A stretch of 57,266 bases of DNA from Clostridia bacterium (GCA_017408985.1 JAFQTO010000060.1:1-57266); one strand, 5' to 3'. Positions 18,022-25,623 are shown, counted from the stretch's first letter. Notes: generated by a model from the letters alone, not told the origin. Numbers and translations: made by a program.

Positions 18022-18984
18022 ATGTATAAAGTAAAATCTACTCTGGAAAAAGAAACCGTTGAGATGCGTGCCGCATACGCAGGCACCCTCTGTGAGCTGG
18101 CTGAGAAGAACGACAAGATCTGCATTCTGGATGCCGACCTGGTCGGCTCCAGCGGTGTCAAGCCGTTTTTCAAGGCTTATCCCGACCGCGCTTTTGACTG
18201 CGGTATTCAGGAGAGCAATATGATCGGTGTCGCCGCAGGTCTGTCCTCGGTGGGTATGATCCCCTTTGCACACTCTTTCGGCCCCTTTGCATCCCGCAGA
18301 GTCGTTGACCAGATCTTCATCTCCTGCGCTTATGCCAAGCAGAACGTCAAGATCCTCGGCTCGGACGCAGGCGTCACCGCAGCATACAACGGCGGCACAC
18401 ATATGCCCTTTGAGGATATGGGCTGCCTCAACAGTATTGCAGGCATCACCCTCGTCGAGCCTACCGACTCGGTCATGGTCAAGTGGCTGGTCAAGAAGCT
18501 TGCCGAGACCTACGGCGTACAGTACATCCGTATGAACCGCAAGCTGAGCTACGGCGTGTTTGAAGAAGGCAGCGAGTTTGAGCTGGGCAAGGCTGCTACC
18601 CTGCGCGACGGCACCGATGTGTGTATCGTCGCATCGGGCATTATGGTCGAAGTCGCACTTAAAGCCGCCGATGAGCTGGCAAAAGAAGGCATCTCCGCCG
18701 CAGTGCTGAACACCTTTACATGGAAGCCTATGGACGAGGAAGCACTGGCACGCTACAGCAAGAAGTGCGGCTGCTTCGTCACCGCCGAAAATCACAACGT
18801 AGTGGGCGGTCTGGGCAGCATCGTCTCCAGCGCTCTTGCAAAGACCGTGCCCGCACCCGTTGAGATGGTGGGCATCTACGACACATTCGGCGAAGTGGGC
18901 ACAGAGGCATTCCTCCGCGAGAGATTTGACCTGACCCCCGCCGCAGTAGTGGCCGCCGCAAAGCGCGCAATCGCAAGAAAGTAA
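18022..18984 (+). CDS. Transketolase, C-terminal subunit
   Basis: 320 residues from ATG 18022, preceded by AAGGAGGGG. It covers the pyrimidine-binding and C-terminal domains: FDCGIQESNMIGVAAGLSS holds the Glu that activates thiamine diphosphate, followed by IPFAHSFGPFASRR, then THMPFEDMGCL and the C-terminal domain with VTAENHNVVGGLGS. A longer open frame upstream overlaps the N-terminal subunit gene and lacks a ribosome site, so it was not used. Ends 20 bases before an intrinsic terminator. Confidence 0.95.
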   Translation: MYKVKSTLEKETVEMRAAYAGTLCELAEKNDKICILDADLVGSSGVKPFFKAYPDRAFDCGIQESNMIGVAAGLSSVGMIPFAHSFGPFASRRVVDQIFISCAYAKQNVKILGSDAGVTAAYNGGTHMPFEDMGCLNSIAGITLVEPTDSVMVKWLVKKLAETYGVQYIRMNRKLSYGVFEEGSEFELGKAATLRDGTDVCIVASGIMVEVALKAADELAKEGISAAVLNTFTWKPMDEEALARYSKKCGCFVTAENHNVVGGLGSIVSSALAKTVPAPVEMVGIYDTFGEVGTEAFLRERFDLTPAAVVAAAKRAIARK

Positions 18985-19004
18985 GAAAAGGTTATATACA
19001 CACA

Positions 19005-19040
19005 AAAAACAGAGAGCTTGGATAAGCTCTCTGTTTTTTG
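19005..19040 (+). terminator. Intrinsic terminator of transketolase operon
   Basis: Stem ACAGAGAGCTT / AAGCTCTCTGT (19009-19019 and 19024-19034), four-base loop, then TTTTTT. Confidence 0.92.
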
Positions 19041-19043
19041 TGT

Positions 19044-19298
19044 TATGCTGTCGCTATGCGTCGTGATATAACGCCTGCGGCGCGTGATACAGCCTCGCGT
19101 TGCTCGGCGTAAAGGTGTCGGCTACGCCGACGAATCGGTTAGGCGTCGATATGTTTGTGCTTGCGCTCAAACTCGATATATTTTGCTGACGCAAAATTCG
19201 ATATGTTGCTGCGCAACTCGATATGTCCCTTGCGGGACGAGAAGGTGTCCTGCGGACGATTTTGTCGCAGGCAAAAATTTCATTGCGAGCGCAGCGAG
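19044..19298. repeat. Hairpin mosaic R3 with TCGATAT linkers
   Basis: The gap between the transketolase terminator and the radical SAM gene is a chain of short hairpins: ACGCC-tgc-GGCG, GTCGGC-tac-GCCGAC (19117-19131), GTTTGtGC-ttgc-GCtCAAAC, ATTTTGC-tgac-GCAAAAT, GTTGC-tgc-GCAAC, GTCCC-ttgc-GGGAC and GTCC-tgc-GGAC. Four of them (19146-19230) are separated by the same linker TCGATAT. The order GTCGATATGTTTG...CAAACTCGATATAT also occurs in R4. The mosaic runs up to the stop codon of the next gene (19300-19302). Confidence 0.85.
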
Positions 19299-19299
19299 C

Positions 19300-20172
19300 T
19301 CACACTCCGGTCAGGTCAAAGGGCGGTGTGTATTCCTCTTTTGCGCTGGAGCGCTCCTGCATAAAGCCCCTAAACCCTAATTTGAGGGCGTATTCCGCCA
19401 CGCGGTTATACTCATAGGTGGTGATGCGGCGGTTTATCTCGGGGTAATTTTTGCAGTTAGGGGTAGGGGTAAACTGGCTCATCAGCGACAGCAGAAAGCC
19501 GTCTTTTGGCAGGGCGTTATTAAGAGCGTCCAGCACCTTTAAGCTGTCATCCTTATGCCCCGGAAGCACCAGATGACGGACGATAAGACCCTTTTGCATC
19601 ACACCGTCTGCGCCGAGGACGATCTCGGGCTGCAGCTTATGCATCTTTTTGATGGCTGCCAGAGCCACCTCAAAATAATCGGGGGCGTGCATATACCTCG
19701 CACCTATCTCACTTGACACACACTTGAGGTCGGGCATAAATATCTGCGCTCTGTCCCGCCATTTTTCAAGAGTGTCAGGCTTTTCGTACCCGCCGGTGTT
19801 GACGGCGACGGGGATACGGAGGTCTATACCGTCCAGCGCCTCAACTATCAGGTCGGTATATTGGGTGGGCGACACCAGATTAATATTGTGCGCACCCTGA
19901 GATGCAAGTTCCAAAAATATCTCGCCAAGCCGCTGTGTGCTTATCTCTTTGCCCACGCCGAGGCGGGATATCTCTCTGTTCTGACAGAACACGCAGCCCA
20001 GCGGGCAGCCGCCGAAAAACACCGTACCCGACCCTCTCGTGCCGCTGATGCAGGGCTCTTCCCAAAAATGCAAAGCGGCGCGGGCGACCTTCAGCCCTGC
20101 AGGAGCGGTGCATACACCCGTCCTTTGGGTGCGGTCTGTATTACATTCTCTGGGGCAAAGGGTGCATTTCAT
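19300..20172 (-). CDS. Radical SAM protein, PflA-like (COG1313 type)
   Basis: 290 residues from ATG 20170-20172, which has GGGAG six bases upstream; the longer open frame has no ribosome site. The N-terminus carries extra cysteines (MKCTLCPRECNTDRTQRTGVC), then the radical SAM motif CPLGCVFC in GGCPLGCVFCQNREIS, and later NTGGYEKP and FMPDLKCVSSEIGARY. This pattern is that of uncharacterised pyruvate-formate-lyase-activase-like proteins, which probably install a glycyl radical or another modification on an unknown partner. It is divergent from nadE with overlapping promoters. No glycyl-radical enzyme is in the window. Confidence 0.88.
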   Translation of the reverse strand: MKCTLCPRECNTDRTQRTGVCTAPAGLKVARAALHFWEEPCISGTRGSGTVFFGGCPLGCVFCQNREISRLGVGKEISTQRLGEIFLELASQGAHNINLVSPTQYTDLIVEALDGIDLRIPVAVNTGGYEKPDTLEKWRDRAQIFMPDLKCVSSEIGARYMHAPDYFEVALAAIKKMHKLQPEIVLGADGVMQKGLIVRHLVLPGHKDDSLKVLDALNNALPKDGFLLSLMSQFTPTPNCKNYPEINRRITTYEYNRVAEYALKLGFRGFMQERSSAKEEYTPPFDLTGV

Positions 20173-20204
20173 AGCCGTTCTCCCGTAATTTTTCTTATAA
20201 ACCG

Positions 20205-20256
20205 AGTATAGCACACAGGTATGCGTATTTACAAGCCAAAGGGCGGGTGATATAAT
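20205..20256. promoter_or_regulatory. Overlapping divergent promoters (radical SAM gene / nadE)
   Basis: Plus strand: TTTACA 20228-20233, 17-base spacer, TATAAT 20251-20256 for nadE. Minus strand: TTGTAA (20234-20229), 18-base spacer, TATACT (20210-20205) for the radical SAM gene. The two -35 boxes overlap, so the promoters should compete. Confidence 0.72.
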
Positions 20257-20293
20257 AATACCGACAAAAAACCTGCAGCAAAGGACTGATCTG

Positions 20294-22099
20294 ATGCAAT
20301 ACGGATTTATCAAAACTGCCGCTCTGGCACCCAAAATGCGCGTGGCCGACCCCGAATTCAACGCACGCAGCGCCATAGACGCCGTCAAAGCCGCCGCAAA
20401 GCAGGGGGTCGAGCTTGTTGTTCTGCCCCGACTGTTTCTGACCGGCTGCACCTGCGGAGGGCTGTTCAATACCGTCAGCCTGCTGAAAAAAGCCGAGGAC
20501 GCCCTGCTGACTTTGGCTGTGCAGACCGCCTCGCTCAACTGCGCCACGGTGGTGGGACTGCCCGTTTCCTATCGCGGCAGGCTTCTTGACTGTTCCGCCG
20601 TAGTATGCGGCGGTGAGGTAGTGGGTCTGACCTGCGCACAGAATCCCGACGCGCCTTTCTGCGAGGGTGTGGAGGGGTATGCAAGCATCGGCGGCACTCA
20701 GGTGCCCCTGTCCCCCGACACCGTCTACCGCTGCAGAGGCAGTCAACTGAGCTTTTGCATAGAGATAGGCGAGGTGCTGTCCACCCTTGCCCCCCTGACC
20801 CTGCATCTTGAGGGTACTGCCGAGACCGTATCCGCCCACTCACGCAGGATAAGCGCCGCACTCTCCCGCACCCGTCAGTCGGGCGGCGCTCTGGTCTGCT
20901 GCTGCACCGGTGCTGACGAAAGCACCACAGATTTTGTATATTCGGGCGCACAGCTGATAGCCGAGAGGGGCGTTATGCTGGCAGAGAGCAAGCCTTTTGG
21001 GGCTGCTGCCGCCGTTTCGGAGATAGACTGCGAGCTTATCTCCCGTACCTGCCTCTGCCCTGCCGAAACGTTGGAGCTGGAGTTTGAGCTTGACCTTTCC
21101 CTTGAGGGCAAGCTGACCCGCAGAATAGAAAAAGACCCCTTTATGCCCTCTTATGCAGACAAAGACGACACCTGCCGAATGATACTTGAGCTTCAGGCGC
21201 GGGGTCTGGCACGGAGAATGGAGCACACGGGTGCCAAAGCCGTGGTGCTGGGTATTTCGGGCGGACTTGACTCCACTCTGGCTCTGCTTGTTGCCGTCCG
21301 CGCATGTAGGATACTGGGCAAGCCGGTTGATACCGTTCAGGCGGTGACTATGCCCTGCTTCGGCACCAGCAAGCGCACCAAAACCAACGCCGAAAAGCTG
21401 TGCGAGCAGCTTTCTGTCCCCCTGCGTCAGGTCAACATCACCGCCGCGGTGGAGCGGCATTTCAGGGATATCGGTCACGACGGCGTAACCACCGATGCCG
21501 CATTCGAGAACTCTCAGGCACGTGAGCGCACTCAGGTGCTGATGGATCTGGCCAATATGCTTGGCGGCTTTGTTATCGGCACGGGTGACCTCAGCGAGCT
21601 TGCTCTCGGCTGGGCCACCTACAACGGCGACCATATGAGCGCCTACGCCGTCAATGCCGACGTACCCAAAACCACCATCCGCCACGTGGTCGAATACTGC
21701 GCCAAGATGTCCGAAGATCCCGCCCTGAGCGAGACCCTCCGTGATATTATCGGCACACCCGTCAGCCCCGAACTGCTGCCCCTCACCGGCAAAGAGAGCG
21801 ACCAGAAGACCGAAGACATCGTCGGCCCCTACGAGCTCCACGATTTTTATCTGTACAACCTGCTCAAAAACGGCTACACCCCCCAAAAGATCGGCTGGCT
21901 GGCCAAGCAGGCATTCGAGGGTGAATACTCCGCCGAGACTGTGGACAAGTGGCTGAGCACCTTTATGCGCCGATTCGTCTCCCAGCAGTTCAAGCGCTCC
22001 TGCATGCCGGACGGCCCTGCGGTGTTTGATTTCTCTCTGTCGCCCAGAGCGGGATTCAACTTCCCCAGTGACGCCAGCGGTGCTGTGCTGAAATACTGA
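20294..22099 (+). CDS. nadE: NAD+ synthetase with apparently inactive glutaminase domain
   Basis: 601 residues. The C-terminal synthetase domain is intact: P-loop GISGGLDSTLALLV, ESTTD-type linker, GTGDLSELALGWATYNGDHM and KESDQKTEDIVGPYELHDF. The N-terminal nitrilase-fold glutaminase domain keeps its fold markers (GFIKTAALAP, VVGLPVSYRGRLLDC, ADESTTDFVYSG) but all three catalytic positions appear changed by comparison with remembered family motifs: PELxLTGY reads PRLFLTGC (Arg46 for Glu), the VPK lysine reads TCA (Ala115), and VEICEDLW reads IEIGEVLS (Gly159 for Cys). It should therefore use free ammonia, not glutamine, to amidate deamido-NAD. ATG 20294 has AAAGGA upstream. Confidence 0.93.
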   Translation: MQYGFIKTAALAPKMRVADPEFNARSAIDAVKAAAKQGVELVVLPRLFLTGCTCGGLFNTVSLLKKAEDALLTLAVQTASLNCATVVGLPVSYRGRLLDCSAVVCGGEVVGLTCAQNPDAPFCEGVEGYASIGGTQVPLSPDTVYRCRGSQLSFCIEIGEVLSTLAPLTLHLEGTAETVSAHSRRISAALSRTRQSGGALVCCCTGADESTTDFVYSGAQLIAERGVMLAESKPFGAAAAVSEIDCELISRTCLCPAETLELEFELDLSLEGKLTRRIEKDPFMPSYADKDDTCRMILELQARGLARRMEHTGAKAVVLGISGGLDSTLALLVAVRACRILGKPVDTVQAVTMPCFGTSKRTKTNAEKLCEQLSVPLRQVNITAAVERHFRDIGHDGVTTDAAFENSQARERTQVLMDLANMLGGFVIGTGDLSELALGWATYNGDHMSAYAVNADVPKTTIRHVVEYCAKMSEDPALSETLRDIIGTPVSPELLPLTGKESDQKTEDIVGPYELHDFYLYNLLKNGYTPQKIGWLAKQAFEGEYSAETVDKWLSTFMRRFVSQQFKRSCMPDGPAVFDFSLSPRAGFNFPSDASGAVLKY

Positions 22100-22111
22100 A
22101 AAAACACTGAC

Positions 22112-22135
22112 AAGGTTGCCCTCTTGGGCAACCTT
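22112..22135 (+). terminator. Perfect hairpin after nadE (weak terminator or repeat)
   Basis: AAGGTTGCCC-tctt-GGGCAACCTT is a perfect 10-bp stem 12 bases after nadE. It lacks a T run (followed by GAAACATATA), so it may be a weak terminator, an RNA stabiliser, or a repeat associated with the adjacent transposase gene. Confidence 0.5.
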
Positions 22136-22161
22136 GAAACATATACAAAGAGGTGATCACG

Positions 22162-22671
22162 GTGCATAGAACAAAAGAGCTGCCGCAGAGACAAGCCGCA
22201 CGGCTGCAAAACTATGATTACGGCAGCTGCGGCGCATATTTTGTAACCATCTGCACCCAAAGCCGCAAAAGCATCCTCTCTGCCATCGTAGGGGAGGGGT
22301 CTCCCCTCCCGCAATTATCACCGTACGGAAAGATCGCCGATGAATGGATAAAAAAACTGCCCGACAAGTACCCCAAAATGTCGGTTGACTGTTACGTAAT
22401 AATGCCCAACCATATACATTTGCTGATATCGGTCAACCAAGACGACGGGAGGGGAAACCCCTCCCCTACGCTCAACGAGGTAATGGGATGGCTGAAATAT
22501 CAAATGACCAAAGAGATAAATGCGGCGGCGGGAAAAAGCTGTGAAAAGATCTTTCAGCGTTCATTTTTTGACCATATAATCCGAAATCAAGCCGACTACC
22601 TTGAGACATACCGATACATACTCGAAAACCCTTTGAAATGGCAGTTGGATGAACTGTACAGCACAAACTAA
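22162..22671 (+). CDS. REP-associated tyrosine transposase (RAYT, Y1/IS200-like)
   Basis: 169 residues from GTG 22162, with AGAGGTG six bases upstream. It has the Y1 transposase signature: YDYGSCGAYFVTICTQSR, the HUH motif in MPNHIHLLI, and the C-terminal helix IIRNQADYLETYRYILENP with the candidate catalytic Tyr. Stand-alone, single-copy Y1 proteins of this type are RAYTs, thought to mobilise short palindromic REP repeats rather than a classical IS. No flanking IS ends were seen. Two near-identical palindromes lie inside the frame in opposite orientation (22288-22311, 22446-22469). The many hairpin repeats in this window make a RAYT a natural suspect, but the link is inference. Confidence 0.88.
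   Translation: MHRTKELPQRQAARLQNYDYGSCGAYFVTICTQSRKSILSAIVGEGSPLPQLSPYGKIADEWIKKLPDKYPKMSVDCYVIMPNHIHLLISVNQDDGRGNPSPTLNEVMGWLKYQMTKEINAAAGKSCEKIFQRSFFDHIIRNQADYLETYRYILENPLKWQLDELYSTN
22288..22311 (+). repeat. In-frame REP-like palindrome 1 in the RAYT gene
   Basis: GTAGGGGAGGGGTCTCCCCTCCCG: imperfect palindrome encoding VGEGSPLP. It matches the reverse complement of the second copy at 22446-22469 at all but one of 24 positions. Confidence 0.85.
22446..22469 (-). repeat. In-frame REP-like palindrome 2 in the RAYT gene, inverted
   Basis: The 24-base segment starting CGGGAGGGGAAACCCC is the inverted counterpart of palindrome 1 and encodes GRGNPSPT. Its reading frame is kept open despite the high G/C palindrome. 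Confidence 0.85.
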
Positions 22672-22721
22672 AACACCCACCTGACGTTGACCGATGCAGA
22701 CTTTTATGGTATTCTGAAAGA

Positions 22722-22802
22722 AAAGGCCTGCGGCGTTATGCCACGACCGTTAAAACTTACTAAAAATGACCGCAGCTTTGAAAAAAGCGCGGTCATTTTT
22801 GC
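22722..22802 (+). ncRNA. Candidate short RNA or attenuated leader between RAYT and membrane-protein cluster
   Basis: A well-formed promoter (TTGACC 22687-22692, 17-base spacer, TATTCT 22710-22715) is followed only 47 bases later by a strong terminator hairpin AAAAATGACCGC / GCGGTCATTTTT (22762-22773 and 22789-22800). Transcription would give an RNA of about 80 bases with no open frame of note. It may be an independent small RNA, or a leader in which read-through feeds the gene at 22860. No known RNA family was recognised. Confidence 0.45.
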
Positions 22803-22859
22803 ATTTTACGGGAACTTTTTCCTGCTTTTACAGTCTAAATAAGCAAAAGGAGTGATACT

Positions 22860-23711
22860 ATGGCAGACTACACACTATCAATATCCGAGTGCGGGTTTGA
22901 GGATCAGCCTGTAAATATACGTGCGTTCAGGCGCAAAAAGCTCGCTAAGCGCATAGCCGTTATTTTGCTGCTGTGCGCCGTTTTCGCCCTTGCCGTATGG
23001 GGCGGGGTGCGCGGTATCACGACCTTTGTCGAGCATCGGCAGGAGGTTTTGGCTGAGCGCACCTATAACGCCCTGCGGAGCGCCAAGATGACGGGCAGTG
23101 TCACTATAGACGGGGTGCAGAACACCGATATTATCACCGATATCGTCGGCGTTTCGCTCAAAAACTACGACACGGTGGTGGTCAAAGTAGCCGACCTGAG
23201 CGAGGGCAAGATAAGCACCTTTAACAAGGCTTTTCCCGATGCACGGCGGGTAGAGTTTGAAAATGCCGTCATCGGTCCATCCACCACCGCCCTGACGTCG
23301 GCAGATATTCTGTCCAAAAACCTATCCATCAAGGTAAATCAAAAAACACCTACGGGGATAAACTTCTCCATAGGTAACACAAGTGAGCATTACACCTATG
23401 AGTTCTTTGATTACTACTATCTGGAGCGGTATTTGGGCGACTTCTGGTGCAGTGTTCCCGGTGTGCCGTCACAGCTTATCCCCAAGGGTGCTGAAACAGG
23501 CCAAACTTTGGCATATACCCCGCCTAAAGAGCCCACCGTTGTTGCCCCCGGTGAAAGTCAAACCGTGACACTCAGCTGGTACAGCCGCTACGGCAATCTG
23601 CCCGCAGGACAGTACCGCGTCATAAAGACACTCAGCGTAAAGACCGACGGGGTAAAAGGCGACGATTACACCGCCACCTATATCGCAGCCGTTGAGTTTG
23701 AGATCAAATGA
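22860..23711 (+). CDS. Membrane-anchored protein with C-terminal Ig-like domain
   Basis: 283 residues. A short cytoplasmic head is followed by one membrane segment (about 30-50, AVILLLCAVFALAVWGGV-like) and an extracellular part. Residues 60-150 form a conserved block (VVVKVADLSEGKISTFNKAFPDA) shared with the next gene. The C-terminal region, ending SWYSRYGNLPAGQYRVIKT...AAVEFEI, resembles the bacterial Ig-like domains found in many uncharacterised Firmicutes surface proteins. AAAAGGAGTG lies upstream of ATG 22860. It is the only intact member of a local four-gene paralogous cluster. Function unknown. Confidence 0.8.
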   Translation: MADYTLSISECGFEDQPVNIRAFRRKKLAKRIAVILLLCAVFALAVWGGVRGITTFVEHRQEVLAERTYNALRSAKMTGSVTIDGVQNTDIITDIVGVSLKNYDTVVVKVADLSEGKISTFNKAFPDARRVEFENAVIGPSTTALTSADILSKNLSIKVNQKTPTGINFSIGNTSEHYTYEFFDYYYLERYLGDFWCSVPGVPSQLIPKGAETGQTLAYTPPKEPTVVAPGESQTVTLSWYSRYGNLPAGQYRVIKTLSVKTDGVKGDDYTATYIAAVEFEIK

Positions 23712-23737
23712 AATCGCCCAAAAGGAGTGATACTACT

Positions 23738-24130
23738 ATGCTGAAAAAAAGAATTATCCCTCTGATATGTCTGCTTGTGTTTGCCGGAGCGGTAATCGCA
23801 GGTATAGTATACTTGCAGGATAAACAAGACACCACCGTGCAGGAACCTGTTGTGTATCAGCCCTATCAGCTCAAAAACATAGCATCACAAATCAACGAAA
23901 CAATATGGGCCGTGCAAGATGGCAAGACCACCGAGGACGAAATATTCTACGAGCCAAAAAACAAAGCCGTATTGATGGATGTTGACCTCTTCCTGATGGC
24001 AAAAAAAGATTGCATATGGGTATATTTTCACGATCTGACCGACGAAAAAATCGAAGTATTCAACAGACTGTTTCCCTATAACTGTTTCAGATTTTCAGAC
24101 GTAGACAGCCTTATGATCGCACCCACATAA
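23738..24130 (+). CDS. Truncated paralogue of the preceding membrane-anchored protein
   Basis: 130 residues from ATG 23738, which has AAAAGGAGTG at the same spacing as the upstream gene; the frame-extended start at 23708 overlaps the previous stop and lacks a ribosome site. One membrane segment (IIPLICLLVFAGAVIAGIVYL) and the block WVYFHDLTDEKIEVFNRLFP, which matches VVKVADLSEGKISTFNKAFP of its neighbour. It stops at MIAPT, exactly where the neighbour continues IGPSTTALTS into its Ig-like domain, so the C-terminal domain has been lost. Possibly non-functional. Confidence 0.7.
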   Translation: MLKKRIIPLICLLVFAGAVIAGIVYLQDKQDTTVQEPVVYQPYQLKNIASQINETIWAVQDGKTTEDEIFYEPKNKAVLMDVDLFLMAKKDCIWVYFHDLTDEKIEVFNRLFPYNCFRFSDVDSLMIAPT

Positions 24131-24181
24131 CGTAGTTTGCATTGGATACGTAAGTCTCTCTCTTCACGCGAGGATAAAACA

Positions 24182-24250
24182 ATGAAAAACAGACTCCCCG
24201 AAATACTTTGTCTGCTGATCGTGAGTTTGTTTTCCGGCATACCCTATTAA
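24182..24250 (+). pseudogene. Remnant of a membrane-anchored paralogue (signal-anchor only)
   Basis: ATG 24182 has GAGGA upstream and opens a 22-codon frame (MKNRLPEILCLLIVSLFSG, then IPY and a stop). It looks like the ribosome site and membrane anchor of another cluster member whose body was deleted, since the next gene starts 27 bases after its stop. Confidence 0.45.
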
Positions 24251-24277
24251 TGTTTCACAATAGAAAGGTTTGTTTTT

Positions 24278-24746
24278 ATGAAGTTACGCAATACGAAGAC
24301 AGCGGTTTTTATCATACTTGCGGTCGTTTTTGTTTCGGTGGTTTGTGTCGCCGTTTTGAAATCATTAAGCGGGCAATCCCCCCTACGAATATCTGCAGAA
24401 GCACGTCAGTGATGCATCTGTATCCCCCTCCGAGCTTCTTTACAGCCAAACAGACGCAGAGGGCATCAGTATCGTATTTTACCGCAGTCAGCAGGGCAAG
24501 TATCGCTGCGCCGTAACAGAGGACAGAACCTTTGGTTACAACATACTCAGTTTAAGCGGCACCCCTGCGGCAAATGACACATATCTGTATTCTGCTTTGA
24601 AAGGCAGTTCAGACAAAACCGTCACAGATGTATTCCTCAACGGCGAAGCCTGCACTATCGGCAACACGATATATCCCGGTCTGAGGTTCTTCTGGGTATT
24701 GGGCAACCGGAGCGAAAATGAACTTCCTACACTGACTACCAAATAA
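24278..24746 (+). pseudogene. Membrane-anchored protein split by a one-base shift at a C6 tract
   Basis: ATG 24278 with GAAAGG upstream opens MKLRNTKTAVFIILAVVF, a single membrane anchor, and then runs out of frame (stop about 24410) after the tract CCCCCC at 24378-24383. In the other frame the protein continues from YEYLQKHVSDASVSPSELLY to a stop at 24744-24746, with an extracellular body including SIVFYRSQQGKYRCAVTED and IYPGLRFFWVLGNRSENE. Removing one C joins both halves into one open frame of about 155 residues. Either a frameshifted pseudogene, a slippage-controlled gene, or a sequence error. Confidence 0.72.
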
Positions 24747-24754
24747 CAAACCTA

Positions 24755-24795
24755 AAAACACCACCCCCGAAGGAGTCTTCGGGGGTGGTGTTTTA
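24755..24795. terminator. Bidirectional terminator between membrane cluster and metQ
   Basis: AACACCACCCCCGAAG / CTTCGGGGGTGGTGTT with a short loop, flanked by A and T runs, so it can serve both convergent transcripts. Confidence 0.93.
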
Positions 24796-24807
24796 TTTGC
24801 TTGATTT

Positions 24808-25623
24808 TTAGAATATTGCTACAACTGCGCCGGCGTACTTGCTTTCGATGAATTTCTTGACTGCGTCGGTCTTGAGGGCATCGATGAGAGCCTTGATCTT
24901 GTCGCTGTTTTCGTTGCCCTGCTTGACGGCGATGATGTTGGCATAGGTCTGTGCGGCGTCACCGGAAGCATCTTCAACTGCCAGAGCGTCGGCTATTTTG
25001 AGACCTGCGCCGATGGCGTAGTTGCCGTTGATGACTGCTACGGTGCCCTTGTCGCTGTTCTTCAGCTGTGCGGGGACGGCTTCTGCCTGGATCTCAACTA
25101 CATTGTAGCCCTTGTTGTCAACGATATCAAGAGTGGTAACGCCCTTTTCTGCGCTTGCGTCAGCGGGGAGGGTGATGAGGCCTTCCTGCTGCAGAAGCAG
25201 CAGAGCTCTTGTCTCGTTGCTGTCGTCGGCGGGAACAAGGATGGTTGCGCCTGCCTTTATGTCGGCTACAGCGGTAACGCCGTTGCCGTAGAGGCCGAAG
25301 GGCTCATAGTGGATGAGGGCAGCGGAGCTGAGGTGGGTGCCGTTGGACTCATTGAAGCTGTTGAGGTAGGGGGTGTGCTGGAAGTAGTTTGCATCCAGAT
25401 CGCCCTCTTCAAGAGCGGTGTTGGGCAGAACGTAATCGTCGTATACGACGATGTCAAGCTCATAGCCCTTGTCCTTGAGGACGTCTTTGACCTGCTCGAG
25501 GATCTCGGCGTGGGGGGTGGAGGATGCGCCTACGGTGATGGTGTTTGCGTCTTTTTTGCCGCAGCCTGCAAATGCAAGAGCCAGCAGGGCCAGTGCCAGG
25601 ATAAGTGCAAAAGTCTTTTTCAT
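24808..25623 (-). CDS. metQ: Methionine ABC transporter substrate-binding lipoprotein MetQ
   Basis: 271 residues from ATG 25621-25623 (AGGAG nine bases upstream; the longer frame has no ribosome site). The lipoprotein signal ends LALAFAGC with the lipid Cys followed by GKKD. The NlpA/MetQ fold is marked by ITVGASSTPHAEILEQVKD, ANYFQHTPYLNSFNE and NYAIGAGLKIADA. It captures methionine outside the membrane and delivers it to MetNI. It is the last gene of metN-metI-metQ. The family includes some binders of other small amino acids, but the neighbours and the Met leader upstream of metN favour methionine. Confidence 0.94.
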   Translation of the reverse strand: MKKTFALILALALLALAFAGCGKKDANTITVGASSTPHAEILEQVKDVLKDKGYELDIVVYDDYVLPNTALEEGDLDANYFQHTPYLNSFNESNGTHLSSAALIHYEPFGLYGNGVTAVADIKAGATILVPADDSNETRALLLLQQEGLITLPADASAEKGVTTLDIVDNKGYNVVEIQAEAVPAQLKNSDKGTVAVINGNYAIGAGLKIADALAVEDASGDAAQTYANIIAVKQGNENSDKIKALIDALKTDAVKKFIESKYAGAVVAIF

